A stretch of 64,000 nt of DNA from Streptomyces xanthii (GCF_014621695.1 NZ_CP061281.1:682001-746000); one strand, 5' to 3'. Shown: positions 1-11,751, counted from the stretch's first letter. Program-made: numbers and translations. The notes: generated by a model not told the origin, from the letters alone.

Positions 1-139
1 TGCAGTGGCACACGGGGTCCGCGAGCGTGCGCAGCCCCCAGTGCCGTAGATGTGCGGCGAGAATGCGCTCGACCTGCCCGATCTGCTCCGGGCCGACCTC
101 CACGTCGAGGTGGTAGTGGCGGGAGAGCGTGGGTTCCAT
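1..139 (-). CDS. N-terminal part of a HATPase-like regulatory protein (partial)
   Basis: The first 46 codons of a leftward gene are visible, starting with ATG at 137-139; the rest lies left of the window. The visible protein begins MEPTLSRHYHLDVEVG, followed by a helix (EQIGQVERILAAHLRHWGL) and LADPVCHC. This resembles the N-terminus of Streptomyces RsbW/anti-sigma-type HATPase proteins, in which a short strand and helix precede the N-box. The ATP-binding residues themselves are outside the window, so the assignment rests on resemblance alone. It points away from the glg operon. Confidence 0.5.
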   Translation of the reverse strand, partial: MEPTLSRHYHLDVEVGPEQIGQVERILAAHLRHWGLRTLADPVCHC

Positions 140-455
140 GGTTCTGGCTCCTCTCGGCGAAGCCTGCTGCCCGTCGCACCGGCAGCGGCACGGGGTCCCG
201 GACACGGAGCGTGAGCAGCAGTCGCTCCTGGGTCACTCCAGCCTGGGAGGACCACCGCCGGCGCGCAACAGGAACCACGCCCGCCCCACGCGTCGCCGAA
301 TCCCCAGACGCGCGTCGTTGAATCCCCAACAGGACGCAGGGTGTTCGTGCATGCACTATGAGTGAGGCGAACTCCCTTCCGCGTGGACCGACCCCCGGTT
401 CGCGCGCGCCACGGTTCGGCATTGAGCCACGTGCGGGGAGCACGCCCCGACAAGA
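140..455. other. Intergenic region, no gene recognised
   Basis: This stretch separates the leftward partial gene from the rightward DUF5133 gene and must hold divergent promoters. Short open frames here have arginine/proline-rich translations typical of random GC-rich DNA. I saw no convincing hairpin, RNA gene or operator. Confidence 0.5.
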
Positions 456-713
456 ATGGTGACCCCCGTGGTGATCATGCCCGCCAAAACCGAGGTCGCG
501 CGTCATCTGAGGTACTACCGGGCGTGGGAACGGCTCACGCTCGCCCACCCCGCCGACCGGGCCATCCGCATGCGCTTCGAGGACAGTGCGTACACCTTGT
601 GCGTGCTGATGGGCGAGTGCCAGGCCCGGACGGCCGCCGACGCCGCCGAGCAGTACCTGCGTCACGGCACCGTCCGGCCCGCGCGGCCGGGTCCCGTGAA
701 CGCGCCTTTGTGA
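456..713 (+). CDS. DUF5133 family small protein
   Basis: The 85-residue product carries the Streptomyces DUF5133 signature: PAKTEVARHLRYYRAWERL near the N-terminus, then FEDSAYTLCVLMGE and a C-terminal helix ADAAEQYLR. Function is unknown; members are small, soluble and common beside regulatory genes. Starts at 471 (GTG) or 477 (ATG) are equally possible, because none has a clear ribosome site and family members usually begin just before the PAK motif. It lies 70 bases upstream of glgE on the same strand, but I see nothing that ties it to glucan metabolism. Confidence 0.7.
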   Translation: MVTPVVIMPAKTEVARHLRYYRAWERLTLAHPADRAIRMRFEDSAYTLCVLMGECQARTAADAAEQYLRHGTVRPARPGPVNAPL

Positions 714-783
714 TCCGCACCCAAGCATCCGCGTCGATGAATCCGCGTCCTTGGCCCCACGCAGGACCGGCGAGGAGAAACCG

Positions 784-2784
784 ATGTTGTCAGCCTTGGC
801 AGAAGGCTCCGTACTGACCGCCACCGTGCTGGTACGGGACGTCCAGCCGCTCGTCGACTGCGGCCGGCGCCCGGCGAAGGCGGTACCCGGCGAGACCTTC
901 GAGGTCACCGCCACCGTGTTCGCCGAGGCGGGGACCGCGGTCGGCGCCGATGTCGTGCTGCGCGGTCCGGACGGCCGCGCGGGTCCCTGGACCCCGATGC
1001 GCGAGCTGTCCCCCGGCACCGACCGCTGGTCCGCGGAGGTCACCCCGGACGCCGAGGGCCGCTGGACGTACCGCGTGGAGGCCTGGACGGATCCGGTGAC
1101 CGACTGGCGGCGGGCCGCCGAGGTCAAGGTCCCGGCCGGTATCGACAGCGGGCTGATGCTGGAGGAGGGCGCTCTCCTGTACGGGCGGGCGGCGCTGGGT
1201 GTTCCGCCGGGGGCAGAGCGCCGGGTGCTGCTGGCCGCCGCGGAGGCCCTGCAGGACGAGGAGCGGACCCCGGCCGAACGGCTCGGGGCCGCGCTGACTC
1301 CGGAGGTGACGGCCGTCCTTGCCCGGTATCCCCTGCGCGAGCGGATCACCCGCTCCCCCGCCCTGCCGCTGCTGGTGGAGCGGGAGCGGGCCCTGTACGG
1401 GTCCTGGTACGAGTTCTTCCCGCGCTCCGAGGGCGCGGTCGTCGAGCCCGGCAGGCCGCCGGTCAGCGGCACGTTCGCGACGGCGGCCGAGCGGCTGCCC
1501 GCGATCGCCGCGATGGGCTTCGACGTCGTCTACCTCCCGCCCGTCCACCCCATCGGCACCACCCACCGCAAGGGTCCGGACAACTCCCTGACCCCCGGCC
1601 CGCACGACGTCGGCGTCCCCTGGGCGATCGGCTCCCCGGAGGGCGGTCACGACGCGATCCATCCGGACCTGGGCACGCTCGACGACTTCGACGCATTCGT
1701 GGCGCGAGCCCGCGAGCTGGGCCTGGAGATCGCCCTCGATTTCGCGCTCCAGTGCTCCCCCGACCACCCCTGGGTGGAGAAACACCCGGAGTGGTTCACC
1801 CATCGCGCCGACGGGACGATCGCGTACGCGGAGAACCCGCCGAAGAAGTACCAGGACGTCTATCCGATCGCCTTCGACCGGGACCTGCCCGGGATCGTCG
1901 CCGAGACGGTGTGCCTGCTGCGGCACTGGATGGCGCACGGGGTACGGATCTTCCGGGTCGACAACCCGCACACGAAGCCGGTGGCGTTCTGGGACGCGGT
2001 GCTCGCCGACATCAACGGCACGGACCCGGACGTCGTCTTCCTCGCGGAGGCCTTCACCCGGCCTCCCGTGATGCGGGCGCTGGCGCAGGCCGGCTTCCAG
2101 CAGTCGTACACGTACTTCACGTGGCGGGAGACGAAGCGGGAGCTGACCGAGTACCTGACCGAACTCTCCACCGAGACCGCCGCCTTCCTGCGGCCGAACT
2201 TCTTCGTGAACACGCCGGACATCCTGCCCGGCCACCTCCAGGAGGGCGGGCGCCCCGCGTTCGAGGCCCGGGCCGTGCTGGCGGCGACGCTGGCACCGAG
2301 CTGGGGCGTGTACGCCGGGTTCGAGCTGTGCGAGAACACCGCGGTGCGGTCCGGCAGCGAGGAGTACCTCCACTCGGAGAAGTACGAACTGCGGCCCAGG
2401 GACTGGGAGTCGGCCGGGCGGGAGGGCCGCACGATCGCCCCGCTGATCACCCGGCTCAACGAGATCCGGCGGGCCCATCCGGCGCTGCGCTTCCTCAGGA
2501 ACCTCCGCTTCCACGAGGCCGACAACGACGCGGTGCTCGTCTACAGCAAGCGCGAGGGCGACGACACGGTCCTGGTCGTCGTGAACCTGGACCCGCACCA
2601 CACCCAGGAGGCCACGGTCTCCCTGGACATGCGTCACCTGGGACTCGCCCCGGACGCCACCGTCCCCGTACGGGACGAACTGACCGGCGAGACCTACCAC
2701 TGGGGCCGGTCCGCGTACGTGCGCCTCGAACCGGGCCGCGCGCCCGCGCACGTCCTCGCGGTCGGCGACCGTCCGCACCACTGA
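784..2784 (+). CDS. glgE: Alpha-1,4-glucan:maltose-1-phosphate maltosyltransferase GlgE
   Basis: GlgE (GH13) transfers maltosyl units from maltose-1-phosphate to growing alpha-1,4-glucan in the cytoplasm. The 666-residue length is normal. An N-terminal beta-sandwich (about residues 15-110) precedes the catalytic barrel. Visible barrel motifs are [22 protein letters not shown] with nucleophile Asp393, LAEAFTRP with acid/base Glu422, and NTPDILPGH with Asp479; these sit one residue below the published Streptomyces coelicolor numbering. The ATG at 784 is chosen because GAGGAGA lies five bases upstream. It is first in an operon with treS, mak and glgB. Confidence 0.96.
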   Translation: MLSALAEGSVLTATVLVRDVQPLVDCGRRPAKAVPGETFEVTATVFAEAGTAVGADVVLRGPDGRAGPWTPMRELSPGTDRWSAEVTPDAEGRWTYRVEAWTDPVTDWRRAAEVKVPAGIDSGLMLEEGALLYGRAALGVPPGAERRVLLAAAEALQDEERTPAERLGAALTPEVTAVLARYPLRERITRSPALPLLVERERALYGSWYEFFPRSEGAVVEPGRPPVSGTFATAAERLPAIAAMGFDVVYLPPVHPIGTTHRKGPDNSLTPGPHDVGVPWAIGSPEGGHDAIHPDLGTLDDFDAFVARARELGLEIALDFALQCSPDHPWVEKHPEWFTHRADGTIAYAENPPKKYQDVYPIAFDRDLPGIVAETVCLLRHWMAHGVRIFRVDNPHTKPVAFWDAVLADINGTDPDVVFLAEAFTRPPVMRALAQAGFQQSYTYFTWRETKRELTEYLTELSTETAAFLRPNFFVNTPDILPGHLQEGGRPAFEARAVLAATLAPSWGVYAGFELCENTAVRSGSEEYLHSEKYELRPRDWESAGREGRTIAPLITRLNEIRRAHPALRFLRNLRFHEADNDAVLVYSKREGDDTVLVVVNLDPHHTQEATVSLDMRHLGLAPDATVPVRDELTGETYHWGRSAYVRLEPGRAPAHVLAVGDRPHH

Positions 2785-2800
2785 CCGGAGGGTCACCCGC

Positions 2801-4537
<1,737 letters not shown>

Positions 4538-4550
4538 AAGGACATCGCTC

Positions 4551-5897
4551 ATGCTGATCACCGCACCGCACGACGTCAGCCTCAGCCCGCCGCAGCACCT
4601 CGCGTCCGTGGCCGGGCTGCTCGAGGGGTGGCTGCCCGAGCAGCGCTGGTTCGCGGGCAAGGGGCTGCCGCTCACCGACCTGTCGGTGGTGTCGCTGACG
4701 GAGCTGTACCCGGGCTGCCTGCACCTGCTCGTGCGGGCCTCGCACGCGGGCGCGCACAGCGGCTGCTACCAGGTCCTGCTGGGGGTGTCCGAGGGCCTGC
4801 CGGCCCGGCTGCGGCCGGCCGTCATCGGGCGTCCCGCCGTCGGCCCGCTGCGGGGGCTCACCGTGTACGACGCCCTGCACGACCCCCGGGCCACGGGGAC
4901 GCTGCTGGAACGGCTGCGGGCGCCGGGCGCGGCGGGCCCGCTGCGCTTCGAGCGCGACGGGCGGACCGACGTGCCGGCGGGGCTGCGCCCCCGCCTCCTG
5001 GACGGGGAGCAGTCCAACACCTCGCTGGTGTACGGCGACGCGTTCATCCTCAAGCTGTTCCGCCGCGTCCAGTACGGCGTCCACCCCGACCTGGAGGTCC
5101 CCTCCGCGCTGTCCCGGGACGGCTGCGCCCGGGTCCCGGCGCCCGTCGCCTGGTTCTGGACCACCGAGCCGCGCCGCGCGACGCTCGGCGTGCTCCAGCC
5201 GTTCCTGCGCGGCGCGACGGACGGCTGGAGCCTGGCCCTCGACTCCCCCACCGGCGAGGACCTCGCCGAGACCGCGTTCGAACTGGGACGGGCCACCGCC
5301 GAGGTGCATCTGGCGCTGGCGCGCGCCTTCCCGCCCGACGAGCCGGGACGGGACGCCGGCTCCGCCGACGGGCTCGCGGCGGCAATGTCCGCCCGGCTTG
5401 ACGCGACGGCCCGTCAGGTCCCGGAGCTGGCGCGGCACGTGCCCCGGCTGCGGGCCGTCTACCAGGCCGCGGCGGGGCACCGTTCGCACCCGGCGGACCA
5501 GCGGATCCACGGCGATCTGCACCTCGGCCAGGTCCTGCTCGACGGGCGCCGGTGGCGGATCATCGACTTCGAGGGTGAGCCGTCCCGCCCGCTCGCCGAA
5601 CGCCGGCGTGTGCAGTCCCCCGCCAGGGACGTCGCCGGGATGCTCCGCTCCTTCGACTACGCGGCGCACGCCCGCGGGCCGGGGCACACCGAGTGGGCCC
5701 GGCGCTGCCGCGACGCCTACCTGGCGGGATACGCCCGGGAGGCGCCGTGGGACCCGCGCGAGCACACGGCGCTCGTCCGCGCCCACGAGACGGACCGCGC
5801 CGTGTACGAGGTCCTGTACGAGGCCAGGCACCGTCCGGACTGGCTGCCCGTTCCGATGGCCGCGATAGCGCGCCTTGCGGAGGAGTCCCGATCGTGA
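4551..5897 (+). CDS. mak: Maltokinase (Mak/Pep2)
   Basis: Maltokinase phosphorylates maltose with ATP to give maltose-1-phosphate, the GlgE donor. The 448-residue product has the aminoglycoside-phosphotransferase-like kinase fold: a lysine-containing strand ([10 protein letters not shown]), the catalytic loop [10 protein letters not shown] with Asp322, and the metal-binding strand RIIDFEGEP with Asp339. [11 protein letters not shown] near the N-terminus is characteristic of the Mak/Pep2 group. AAAGGA precedes ATG 4551, 13 bases after treS. Its stop codon overlaps the GTG of glgB, indicating translational coupling. Confidence 0.95.
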   Translation: MLITAPHDVSLSPPQHLASVAGLLEGWLPEQRWFAGKGLPLTDLSVVSLTELYPGCLHLLVRASHAGAHSGCYQVLLGVSEGLPARLRPAVIGRPAVGPLRGLTVYDALHDPRATGTLLERLRAPGAAGPLRFERDGRTDVPAGLRPRLLDGEQSNTSLVYGDAFILKLFRRVQYGVHPDLEVPSALSRDGCARVPAPVAWFWTTEPRRATLGVLQPFLRGATDGWSLALDSPTGEDLAETAFELGRATAEVHLALARAFPPDEPGRDAGSADGLAAAMSARLDATARQVPELARHVPRLRAVYQAAAGHRSHPADQRIHGDLHLGQVLLDGRRWRIIDFEGEPSRPLAERRRVQSPARDVAGMLRSFDYAAHARGPGHTEWARRCRDAYLAGYAREAPWDPREHTALVRAHETDRAVYEVLYEARHRPDWLPVPMAAIARLAEESRS

Positions 5898-8122
5898 CGT
5901 CCACCGAACCGATGCCGACGCGGACCCCGGCGAACACGCCGCCGCCGCTCGACGCCGACACCCGCAAGCGCCTGCTGGCGGGGACCCATCACGACCCGCA
6001 CGCGGTGCTCGGGGCGCACCCCGCGCCGGGCGGGGTGACCGTCCGCGTCCTGCGCCCCTACGCGCGGGCGGTGTCGCTCCTCGTGGAGGGCCGGACCGTG
6101 GAGCTGGCGGACGAGGGGGACGGCCTGTTCTCCGTCCTTCTGCCGCTCGCCGAGGCTCCCGCGTACCGGCTGCGGATCACGTACGACGGCCGGGACTCGG
6201 AGACCGAGGACCCCTACCGGTTCCTTCCGGCGCTCGGTGAGCTCGATCTGCACCTGATCGCCGAGGGCCGGCACGAGGAGCTGTGGACGGCGCTCGGCGC
6301 GCACCCCATGACCCACCAGGGCGTCACCGGCACCCGCTTCACCGTGTGGGCGCCGAACGCCCTGGGCGTGCGCGTGTGCGGGGAGTTCTGCTGCTGGGAC
6401 GGCACCGCCCACCCCATGCGCTCCCTCGGTTCGTCCGGGGTCTGGGAGCTGTTCGTGCCCGGGATCGGCGAGGGCGCGCTCTACAAGTTCGACATCACCC
6501 GGCCGGACGGCACGCACACCGTGCGCGCGGACCCGATGGCCCGCCGGACGGAGGTGCCGCCCGCGACCGCCTCCGTGGTCACGCGCTCGGCGCACGTCTG
6601 GACGGACGACGCGTGGATGTCCCGGCGCGCCGAGCACCCCGCGCACCGGTCGCCGATGTCGGTGTACGAGGTCCATCTGCCGTCCTGGCGGCCCGGTCTG
6701 GGCTACCGCGAGCTGGCCGGGGAACTCACCGCGTACGTGACCGACATGGGGTTCACGCACGTGGAGTTCATGCCGGTCTCCGAGCATCCCTTCGGCGGGT
6801 CCTGGGGGTACCAGGTCACCGGCTTCTACGCGCCGACCTCGCGCCTCGGCACCCCGGACGACCTCCGGTACCTGATCGACACGCTGCACCGGGCGGGCAT
6901 CGGCGTGATCATGGACTGGGTCCCGGCCCACTTCCCGAAGGACGACTGGGCGCTGGCCGAGTTCGACGGCCGTCCGCTGTACGAGCCGGGGGACACACGG
7001 CGCGCCGAGCACCCCGACTGGGGCACCCTCACCTTCGATTACGGCCGCACGGAGGTCCGCAACTTCCTGGTGGCGAACGCGAGTTACTGGTTCGAGGAGT
7101 TCCACGTCGACGGCCTGCGCGTGGACGCGGTCGCCTCGATGCTCTACCTCGACTACTCGCGCGAGGAGGGCGGCTGGACGCCGAACGAGCACGGCGGCCG
7201 GGAGAACCTCGACGCGGTCGCGTTCCTCCAGGAGATGAACGCGACCGTCTACCGGCGCTACCCGGGCATCGTGACGCTCGCCGAGGAGTCGACCGCGTGG
7301 GAGGGCGTCACACGGGCCACGCACCACACCGGCTCGGACGGCTTCGGCGGGCTCGGCTTCGGGCTGAAGTGGAACATGGGCTGGATGCACGACTCGCTGG
7401 AGTACATCCGGCACGAGCCGGTGCACCGCCAGTACCACCACGGCGAGTTGACCTTCTCCATGGTCTACGCGTACAGCGAGAACTATCTGCTGCCGATCTC
7501 CCACGACGAGGTCGTCCACGGCAAGCAGTCCCTCGTCTCGAAGATGCCCGGCGACTGGTGGCAGCAACGCGCCAACCACCGCGCCTACCTCGCCTACATG
7601 TGGGCCCACCCGGGCAAGCAACTCCTGTTCATGGGCCAGGAGTTCGCCCAGGGCGCCGAGTGGTCGGAGGCGCACGGCCCCGACTGGTGGCTGCTCGACC
7701 CGGCGTACGGCGCGGAGCCGGACCACCGGGGCGTGCGCGACCTCGTCCGGGATCTGAACCTGCGCTACAGCGCGACGCCCGCCCTGTGGGAGCGGGACAC
7801 CGACCCGGGGGGATTCCGGTGGGTCGAGGCGGACGCGGCGCAGGACAACGTGCTGGCCTTCCTGCGCTTCGGGACCGACGGTGCGCCGCTGCTCGCGGTG
7901 AGCAACTTCTCCCCCGTGGTCCGGCACGGGTACCCGGTGGGGGTGCCCAGGGCGGCCGGTGCGTGGCGGGAGGTGCTCAACACGGACGCGGCCCGGTACG
8001 GCGGCGGTGACGTCGGCAATCCCGGGGCGCTCAGCGCGCTCCCCGGCCCGCTCGGCGCGTTCCCGGCCCGGCTGCTCCTGACCCTTCCGCCGCTGGCCAC
8101 GGTGTGGCTGCGCCCGGAGTGA
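5894..8122 (+). CDS. glgB: 1,4-alpha-glucan branching enzyme GlgB
   Basis: GlgB introduces alpha-1,6 branches into the glucan made by GlgE. The 742-residue protein has an N-terminal extension with two CBM48-like beta domains, then the GH13_9 barrel. Visible catalytic motifs are [15 protein letters not shown] with Asp411, [11 protein letters not shown] with Glu464, and [12 protein letters not shown] with Asp538. The GTG at 5894 is preferred over upstream in-frame starts because GGAGGAG (5878-5884) precedes it and it overlaps the mak stop codon (GTGA), as is usual in this operon. It completes the glgE-treS-mak-glgB set. Confidence 0.96.
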   Translation: MTSTEPMPTRTPANTPPPLDADTRKRLLAGTHHDPHAVLGAHPAPGGVTVRVLRPYARAVSLLVEGRTVELADEGDGLFSVLLPLAEAPAYRLRITYDGRDSETEDPYRFLPALGELDLHLIAEGRHEELWTALGAHPMTHQGVTGTRFTVWAPNALGVRVCGEFCCWDGTAHPMRSLGSSGVWELFVPGIGEGALYKFDITRPDGTHTVRADPMARRTEVPPATASVVTRSAHVWTDDAWMSRRAEHPAHRSPMSVYEVHLPSWRPGLGYRELAGELTAYVTDMGFTHVEFMPVSEHPFGGSWGYQVTGFYAPTSRLGTPDDLRYLIDTLHRAGIGVIMDWVPAHFPKDDWALAEFDGRPLYEPGDTRRAEHPDWGTLTFDYGRTEVRNFLVANASYWFEEFHVDGLRVDAVASMLYLDYSREEGGWTPNEHGGRENLDAVAFLQEMNATVYRRYPGIVTLAEESTAWEGVTRATHHTGSDGFGGLGFGLKWNMGWMHDSLEYIRHEPVHRQYHHGELTFSMVYAYSENYLLPISHDEVVHGKQSLVSKMPGDWWQQRANHRAYLAYMWAHPGKQLLFMGQEFAQGAEWSEAHGPDWWLLDPAYGAEPDHRGVRDLVRDLNLRYSATPALWERDTDPGGFRWVEADAAQDNVLAFLRFGTDGAPLLAVSNFSPVVRHGYPVGVPRAAGAWREVLNTDAARYGGGDVGNPGALSALPGPLGAFPARLLLTLPPLATVWLRPE

Positions 8123-8184
8123 TGGCCGGCGGGACGGCGGGTACCCGTACGCCCTCATGGACACCGCGGAGCCGAGGAGGAACG

Positions 8185-8454
8185 GTGCAGGACCGACGAT
8201 CAGGAACACCGGATCCCGAGAAGGGCGAGGCCGGCGAGCCCACGCCGAGGGACATGCCGGACCAGCAGGCCGACCCGGACGGGCCTGGGGAGGACCCCTG
8301 GGAGCCCGACGGCGACACGACCGGCGAGCAGGAGCGGGCCCGGCCCGATCCGGCGCTCCCCGACACGGACGAGGCCGGGACGGGACGCCGGGGCGCACCG
8401 CACGCGGCGAGCCCCAACCCGGAGCACCCCGTGCCGGACGAGCCGGCCGACTGA
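8185..8454 (+). CDS. Small acidic, proline-rich disordered protein
   Basis: An 89-residue product starts at GTG 8185, five bases after a strong GAGGAGG. It is almost wholly charged or small residues, with repeated Pro, Asp, Glu and Gly (for example EDPWEPDGDTTGEQERARPD) and no hydrophobic core, signal peptide or membrane segment, so it should be intrinsically disordered. I do not recognise a family. The strong ribosome site and a well-formed terminator downstream (8500-8533) argue that it is expressed. Confidence 0.6.
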   Translation: MQDRRSGTPDPEKGEAGEPTPRDMPDQQADPDGPGEDPWEPDGDTTGEQERARPDPALPDTDEAGTGRRGAPHAASPNPEHPVPDEPAD

Positions 8455-8499
8455 TCGGCGGGCCCGGACACAGAAGGACACAGAAGGATGGGCAAGAGG

Positions 8500-8533
8500 G
8501 AGAGGCGGCCTCGTGACGCGGAGGCCGCCTCTT
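8500..8533. terminator. Bidirectional hairpin terminator
   Basis: Arms GAGAGGCGGCCTC (8500-8512) and GAGGCCGCCTCTT (8521-8533) pair over 12 of 13 positions around an eight-base loop. It lies between the rightward small-protein gene and the leftward DUF6479 gene, so it probably ends transcription from both sides. Confidence 0.75.
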
Positions 8534-8540
8534 GATCCTC

Positions 8541-8655
8541 TTTCGGGGTGATGCTTTTCCGGGTGACGCCTTTCGGGGCGACGCTTTTCCGGGTGACGCC
8601 TTTCGGGGCGACGCTTCTCCGGGTGATGCCTTTCGGGGTGATCCTTTCTGGGGAT
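8541..8655. repeat. Tandem repeat, about 3.8 copies of a 30-bp unit
   Basis: Units begin at 8541, 8571, 8601 and 8631, each opening with TTTCGGGG. Each 30-bp unit is two diverged 15-bp halves of the type TTTCGGGGYGAYGCY and TTYTCCGGGTGAYGCC. Copies differ by a few C/T changes, and the last is partial and degenerate. The array ends eight bases before the stop codon of the leftward DUF6479 gene, so it lies in that gene's 3' untranslated region, between it and the terminator. Confidence 0.85.
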
Positions 8656-8662
8656 TGCCGCC

Positions 8663-9031
8663 TCAGATCCTGCCGAGGCCGCCACTGCCGAAGGAGCCGC
8701 TGGCACCCGGAGTCCACTTCTTGGGGTGCTGGTCCTTGCTCCGCTTCGTGCGGGCCGGATGCAGCTGGTACGGCATGAGGCGTTCGCTCTCGTCGTGGGC
8801 CAGCGGCACCTCGTCCGGCTCACGCACCTCCCGCTCCTCGTGCACCGGCCATTCCTTGGGCAGCTTCGGCTGTTCGTCCGGCCTCGGCCGCCTCGACTCC
8901 CGCTCGACCACTCTCTTCCCGAACTTGAACGCCACGATCAGGAACCCGGCGATGAACAGGCCTCCGACGAAGGCCCCGACAGCGGAGAGCACGGTATTCG
9001 CTGCAGCCAATTCGAAGAATGTCTCGTTCAT
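8663..9031 (-). CDS. DUF6479 family single-pass membrane protein
   Basis: The 122-residue protein has one membrane span near the N-terminus (about residues 12-36, AVGAFVGGLFIAGFLIVAF) followed by a positively charged, proline-rich tail with the family segment RPDEQPKLPKEWP. The predicted topology is N-outside with a cytoplasmic tail. Function is unknown; the family is confined largely to Streptomyces. A short-period tandem repeat begins immediately after its stop codon. Confidence 0.75.
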   Translation of the reverse strand: MNETFFELAAANTVLSAVGAFVGGLFIAGFLIVAFKFGKRVVERESRRPRPDEQPKLPKEWPVHEEREVREPDEVPLAHDESERLMPYQLHPARTKRSKDQHPKKWTPGASGSFGSGGLGRI

Positions 9032-9062
9032 ACCCTTTTGGTACCCCGAACGGGCCCATTTC

Positions 9063-9416
9063 TCACTGCAAACGGACTCTGTCTTCCGACACAGGGGCTC
9101 CGTCTTCCGCGTGTTCCGCGTCGTGCCGCGCCAGCATGCCCAGGAGGTCCGACACGGTCAGGCCCGCCTCGGCCGGATGGCGGAGAATCGTGCCGTCGGA
9201 GACGCGGTAGGTGTTCGAGCGACCACGCCGCGTATGGGTGAGATAGCCGTCCTTCTCCAGGTCCGCGAGGATCTTCTGGACGGCCCGCTCGGTGAGCCGG
9301 CAGTGGGCGGCGATGTCCCGGATGCGCAGGGTCGGCTCGATCGCGACCGCGGACAGGACGCGAGCGTGGTTGGTGAGGAAGGTCCAACCGGTGTGCGGTT
9401 CCGGTGCTGCAGTCAT
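9063..9416 (-). CDS. Winged-helix (MarR/ArsR-like) transcriptional regulator
   Basis: The 117-residue product has a compact winged helix: LRIRDIAAHCRLTERAVQKILADLEKDGYL supplies the helix-turn-helix and TRRGRSNTYRV the wing, followed by a short C-terminal helix (TVSDLLGML). The start is placed at ATG 9416 and not 9452, because a TAGCCT box (complement of 9424-9429) lies seven bases upstream, the arrangement of leaderless Streptomyces genes. It is divergent from the STAS-ANTAR gene, and the shared interval has direct repeats that could be its operator. Confidence 0.75.
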   Translation of the reverse strand: MTAAPEPHTGWTFLTNHARVLSAVAIEPTLRIRDIAAHCRLTERAVQKILADLEKDGYLTHTRRGRSNTYRVSDGTILRHPAEAGLTVSDLLGMLARHDAEHAEDGAPVSEDRVRLQ

Positions 9417-9438
9417 GTACGCCAGGCTAGGCTCTTTG

Positions 9439-9477
9439 ATTCCGGCATTCAAAAGGACGAATTACAATTCCGGTATC
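9439..9477. promoter_or_regulatory. Direct repeats in a divergent promoter region
   Basis: ATTCCGGCATTC (9439-9450) recurs as ATTCCGGTATC (9467-9477), 28 bases apart. They sit upstream of both the winged-helix regulator (leftward) and the STAS-ANTAR gene (rightward), which suggests a binding site for that regulator. This is inferred from position and repetition only. Confidence 0.45.
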
Positions 9478-9555
9478 ACTTGACGTGCATAGTGGCCGGG
9501 GTCGACTCTGGAGGCACGGCAGAAGACGGACCGACCTCTCCCTGGAGTGACCGGC

Positions 9556-10212
9556 ATGTCAGCACGTGCATCCCTGTTGGGCGTCGAGACGAGGCATCGG
9601 GGCGACCGCACGCTCGTGGCGCTCTCCGGCCCCCTCGGTGCCGGCACCGAACAGGCCCTCCTCGAGAACCTGACGCAGTTCCTGCGCACCTCGGGGACCG
9701 GCCTCGACCTGGACCTGAGTCAGGTGGACCACTGCGACTGCGCCGGGCTGAACGTCCTGCTCAGCACCCGCCGCCGCGCCCTGGACGAGGGGAAGAGCAT
9801 CTCCTTGCACGCCTCCAGTCCCGCCGTGCGCGGCGTGCTCCTGGACACCGACACGCTGCCCCTGTTCACCGGGGCGGGCAGCGCCGCCCGGCTCACCGGC
9901 TCGACGCCGGGCGCGGACGACGAGGACGTGCGGGCCGAGATCGGCCAGCTCCGCGAGGCGATGCAGACCCGGCCCGTCATCGACCTGGCCCGAGGGACAC
10001 TGATGGCCTCCTTCCGCCTCACACCCGAGGACGCCTGGACGGTCCTCGTCGCCGTCTCCCAGCGCACGAACACGAAGCTGCGACAGGTCGCCCACGATCT
10101 CGTGCACGCGGTCACGGGCGAAGGCCTCCCCGACGACACGCGCCGGCAGCTCGCCGTGGCCGTGGCCGAGGTGCGCCGGGCACCCTCCGCCTCCGGATCG
10201 ACGGCGGATTGA
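9556..10212 (+). CDS. STAS-ANTAR fusion: anti-sigma antagonist with RNA-binding output
   Basis: The 218-residue protein joins two signalling domains. Residues about 1-110 are a STAS domain (GDRTLVALSGPLG, then LDLSQVDHCDCAGLNVLL); a Cys takes the place of the Ser/Thr usually phosphorylated in SpoIIAA-type proteins (DCAGL instead of DSAGL). Residues about 125-205 are ANTAR (QTRPVIDLARGTLMASF, then AWTVLVAVSQRTNTKLRQVA), which binds paired RNA stem-loops to prevent termination. ATG 9556 is preferred because CTGGAG lies seven bases upstream; GTG 9547 is the alternative. Targets are unknown. Confidence 0.85.
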   Translation: MSARASLLGVETRHRGDRTLVALSGPLGAGTEQALLENLTQFLRTSGTGLDLDLSQVDHCDCAGLNVLLSTRRRALDEGKSISLHASSPAVRGVLLDTDTLPLFTGAGSAARLTGSTPGADDEDVRAEIGQLREAMQTRPVIDLARGTLMASFRLTPEDAWTVLVAVSQRTNTKLRQVAHDLVHAVTGEGLPDDTRRQLAVAVAEVRRAPSASGSTAD

Positions 10213-10242
10213 CCGCCCGCCGAACCGGGAACCCGGCTGCCC

Positions 10243-11751
10243 ATGCCCCCTGACATCGACCACTCCCAGGCCCCGGTCCTCGAAGCGCTGGCCGAGCACC
10301 ACAGGCTGCACCGGCTCGGCTTCACGCCACCCGGCCACAAACAGGCCCGGGGCGCGGACCCGGCGGTGCGGGCGGTGCTCGGCGACGCCGTGTTCCAGGG
10401 CGACGTCCTCGCCTCGGGCGGACTCGACGACCGGCGCACCCGCGGGCGCGTCCTGGAGCGCGCCGAGGAGCTGATGGCCGATGCCGTGCACGCCGAGCAC
10501 ACGTTCTTCTCCACCTGCGGCAGCTCGCTGTCGGTCAAGGCGGCGATGCTCGCTGTCGCGGGCCCGCACGAGGAGCTTGTGATCGGGCGCGACGCACACA
10601 AGTCGGTGGTGTCGGGGCTGATCCTCTCCGGGATCCGGCCGGTGTGGGTCGAGCCGCGCTGGGACGCCGAGCGGCATCTCGCCCACCCGCCGGGCGCCGA
10701 GGACTTCGAGGAGGCGTTCCGTGCCCACCCCGACGCCAAGGGCGCCCTGGTCACGAGCCCGACCCCGTACGGGAGCTGCGCCGATCTGCGCGGCATCGCG
10801 GAGGTCTGCCATCGCCGCTCCCGGCCGCTGATCGTGGACGAGGCCTGGGGCGCGCACCTGCCGTTCCACTCCCGGCTGCCGTCCTGGGCGATGGACGCGG
10901 GCGCCGACATCTGCGTCACTAGCATCCACAAGATGGGCAGCGGCCTGGAGCAGGGCTCGGTCTTCCACCTGCGGGGCGAGCTGATCGACCCCGCCGTGCT
11001 GAGCTCCCGGGCCGATCTGCTCGGCACCACCAGTCCGTCCGTGCTGATCTACGCGGGCCTGGACGGGTGGCGGCGGCAGATGGCGCTGCGCGGAGCGGAC
11101 CTGATGGGGCACGCGCTCGACCTGGCCGGCGACGTGCGGACCGCGATCGAGAAGATCGAGGGGCTGCACGTGAACGACCGGGACGACTTCTGCGGCCCCG
11201 GACTCTCGGACGACTTCGACCCGCTGCCCGTCGTCATCGACGTCGAGGGCCTCGGCACCACGGGGTACGCGGTGGCCGACCGGCTGCGCGCGCACCACGC
11301 GGTCGACGCCCACCTGGCCGACCACCGCCGCATCAGCACCCAGATCACCCACGGCGACGACCGCGACACGGCCGACGCGCTCCTGGAGGCGCTGGAGGCC
11401 GTGGCCCGGTCCGGCGCGGAGCTGCGTCCCGCGCCGCGCGTCGACGTGCCCGCTCCGGCGGAGCTCCGCCTCGAACAGGTCCGGTTGCCGCGCGACGCCT
11501 ACTTCGGGCCCTTCGAGGACATGCCGCTCGCGCGGGCGGCGGGGCGCGTCGCGGCCGAGATGCTGACGCCGTACCCGCCCGGCATCCCGGCGGTGCTCCC
11601 CGGGGAGCGGCTCGACGCGCCCGTGCTGCGGTACCTGCGGACCGGGATCGCGGCGGGCATGTACGTGCCGGACGCGGCGGACCCCGGTCTCGGCACCGTG
11701 CGCGTGAGCCGCGCAGAGGGCGACAACTCGCCCATATCCGATGGAAGTTGA
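10243..11751 (+). CDS. Orn/Lys/Arg-type PLP-dependent decarboxylase
   Basis: The 502-residue protein has the fold-type I PLP layout of the group 3 decarboxylases. Visible features are GFTPPGHKQARG at the N-terminus, TFFSTCGSSLSVKAA binding the cofactor phosphate, LIVDEAWGAH with the Asp that contacts the pyridine nitrogen, and TSIHKMGSGLEQG with the PLP lysine, Lys230. It lacks the receiver-like N-terminal wing of long E. coli enzymes, as is usual for the short biosynthetic type. The substrate (ornithine, lysine or arginine) cannot be decided here. It follows the STAS-ANTAR gene by 30 bases. Confidence 0.85.
   Translation: MPPDIDHSQAPVLEALAEHHRLHRLGFTPPGHKQARGADPAVRAVLGDAVFQGDVLASGGLDDRRTRGRVLERAEELMADAVHAEHTFFSTCGSSLSVKAAMLAVAGPHEELVIGRDAHKSVVSGLILSGIRPVWVEPRWDAERHLAHPPGAEDFEEAFRAHPDAKGALVTSPTPYGSCADLRGIAEVCHRRSRPLIVDEAWGAHLPFHSRLPSWAMDAGADICVTSIHKMGSGLEQGSVFHLRGELIDPAVLSSRADLLGTTSPSVLIYAGLDGWRRQMALRGADLMGHALDLAGDVRTAIEKIEGLHVNDRDDFCGPGLSDDFDPLPVVIDVEGLGTTGYAVADRLRAHHAVDAHLADHRRISTQITHGDDRDTADALLEALEAVARSGAELRPAPRVDVPAPAELRLEQVRLPRDAYFGPFEDMPLARAAGRVAAEMLTPYPPGIPAVLPGERLDAPVLRYLRTGIAAGMYVPDAADPGLGTVRVSRAEGDNSPISDGS

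Noticed and set aside
8541..8655. CRISPR array
   Set aside because: The units are contiguous with no unique spacers, and no cas genes are present.
8532..10253. 573-codon rightward frame crossing the tandem repeat
   Set aside because: It begins in the repeat, runs antisense through two well-supported leftward genes and into an unrelated frame of the STAS-ANTAR gene. The GDAF-type pentapeptide repeat is a by-product of the 15-bp period.
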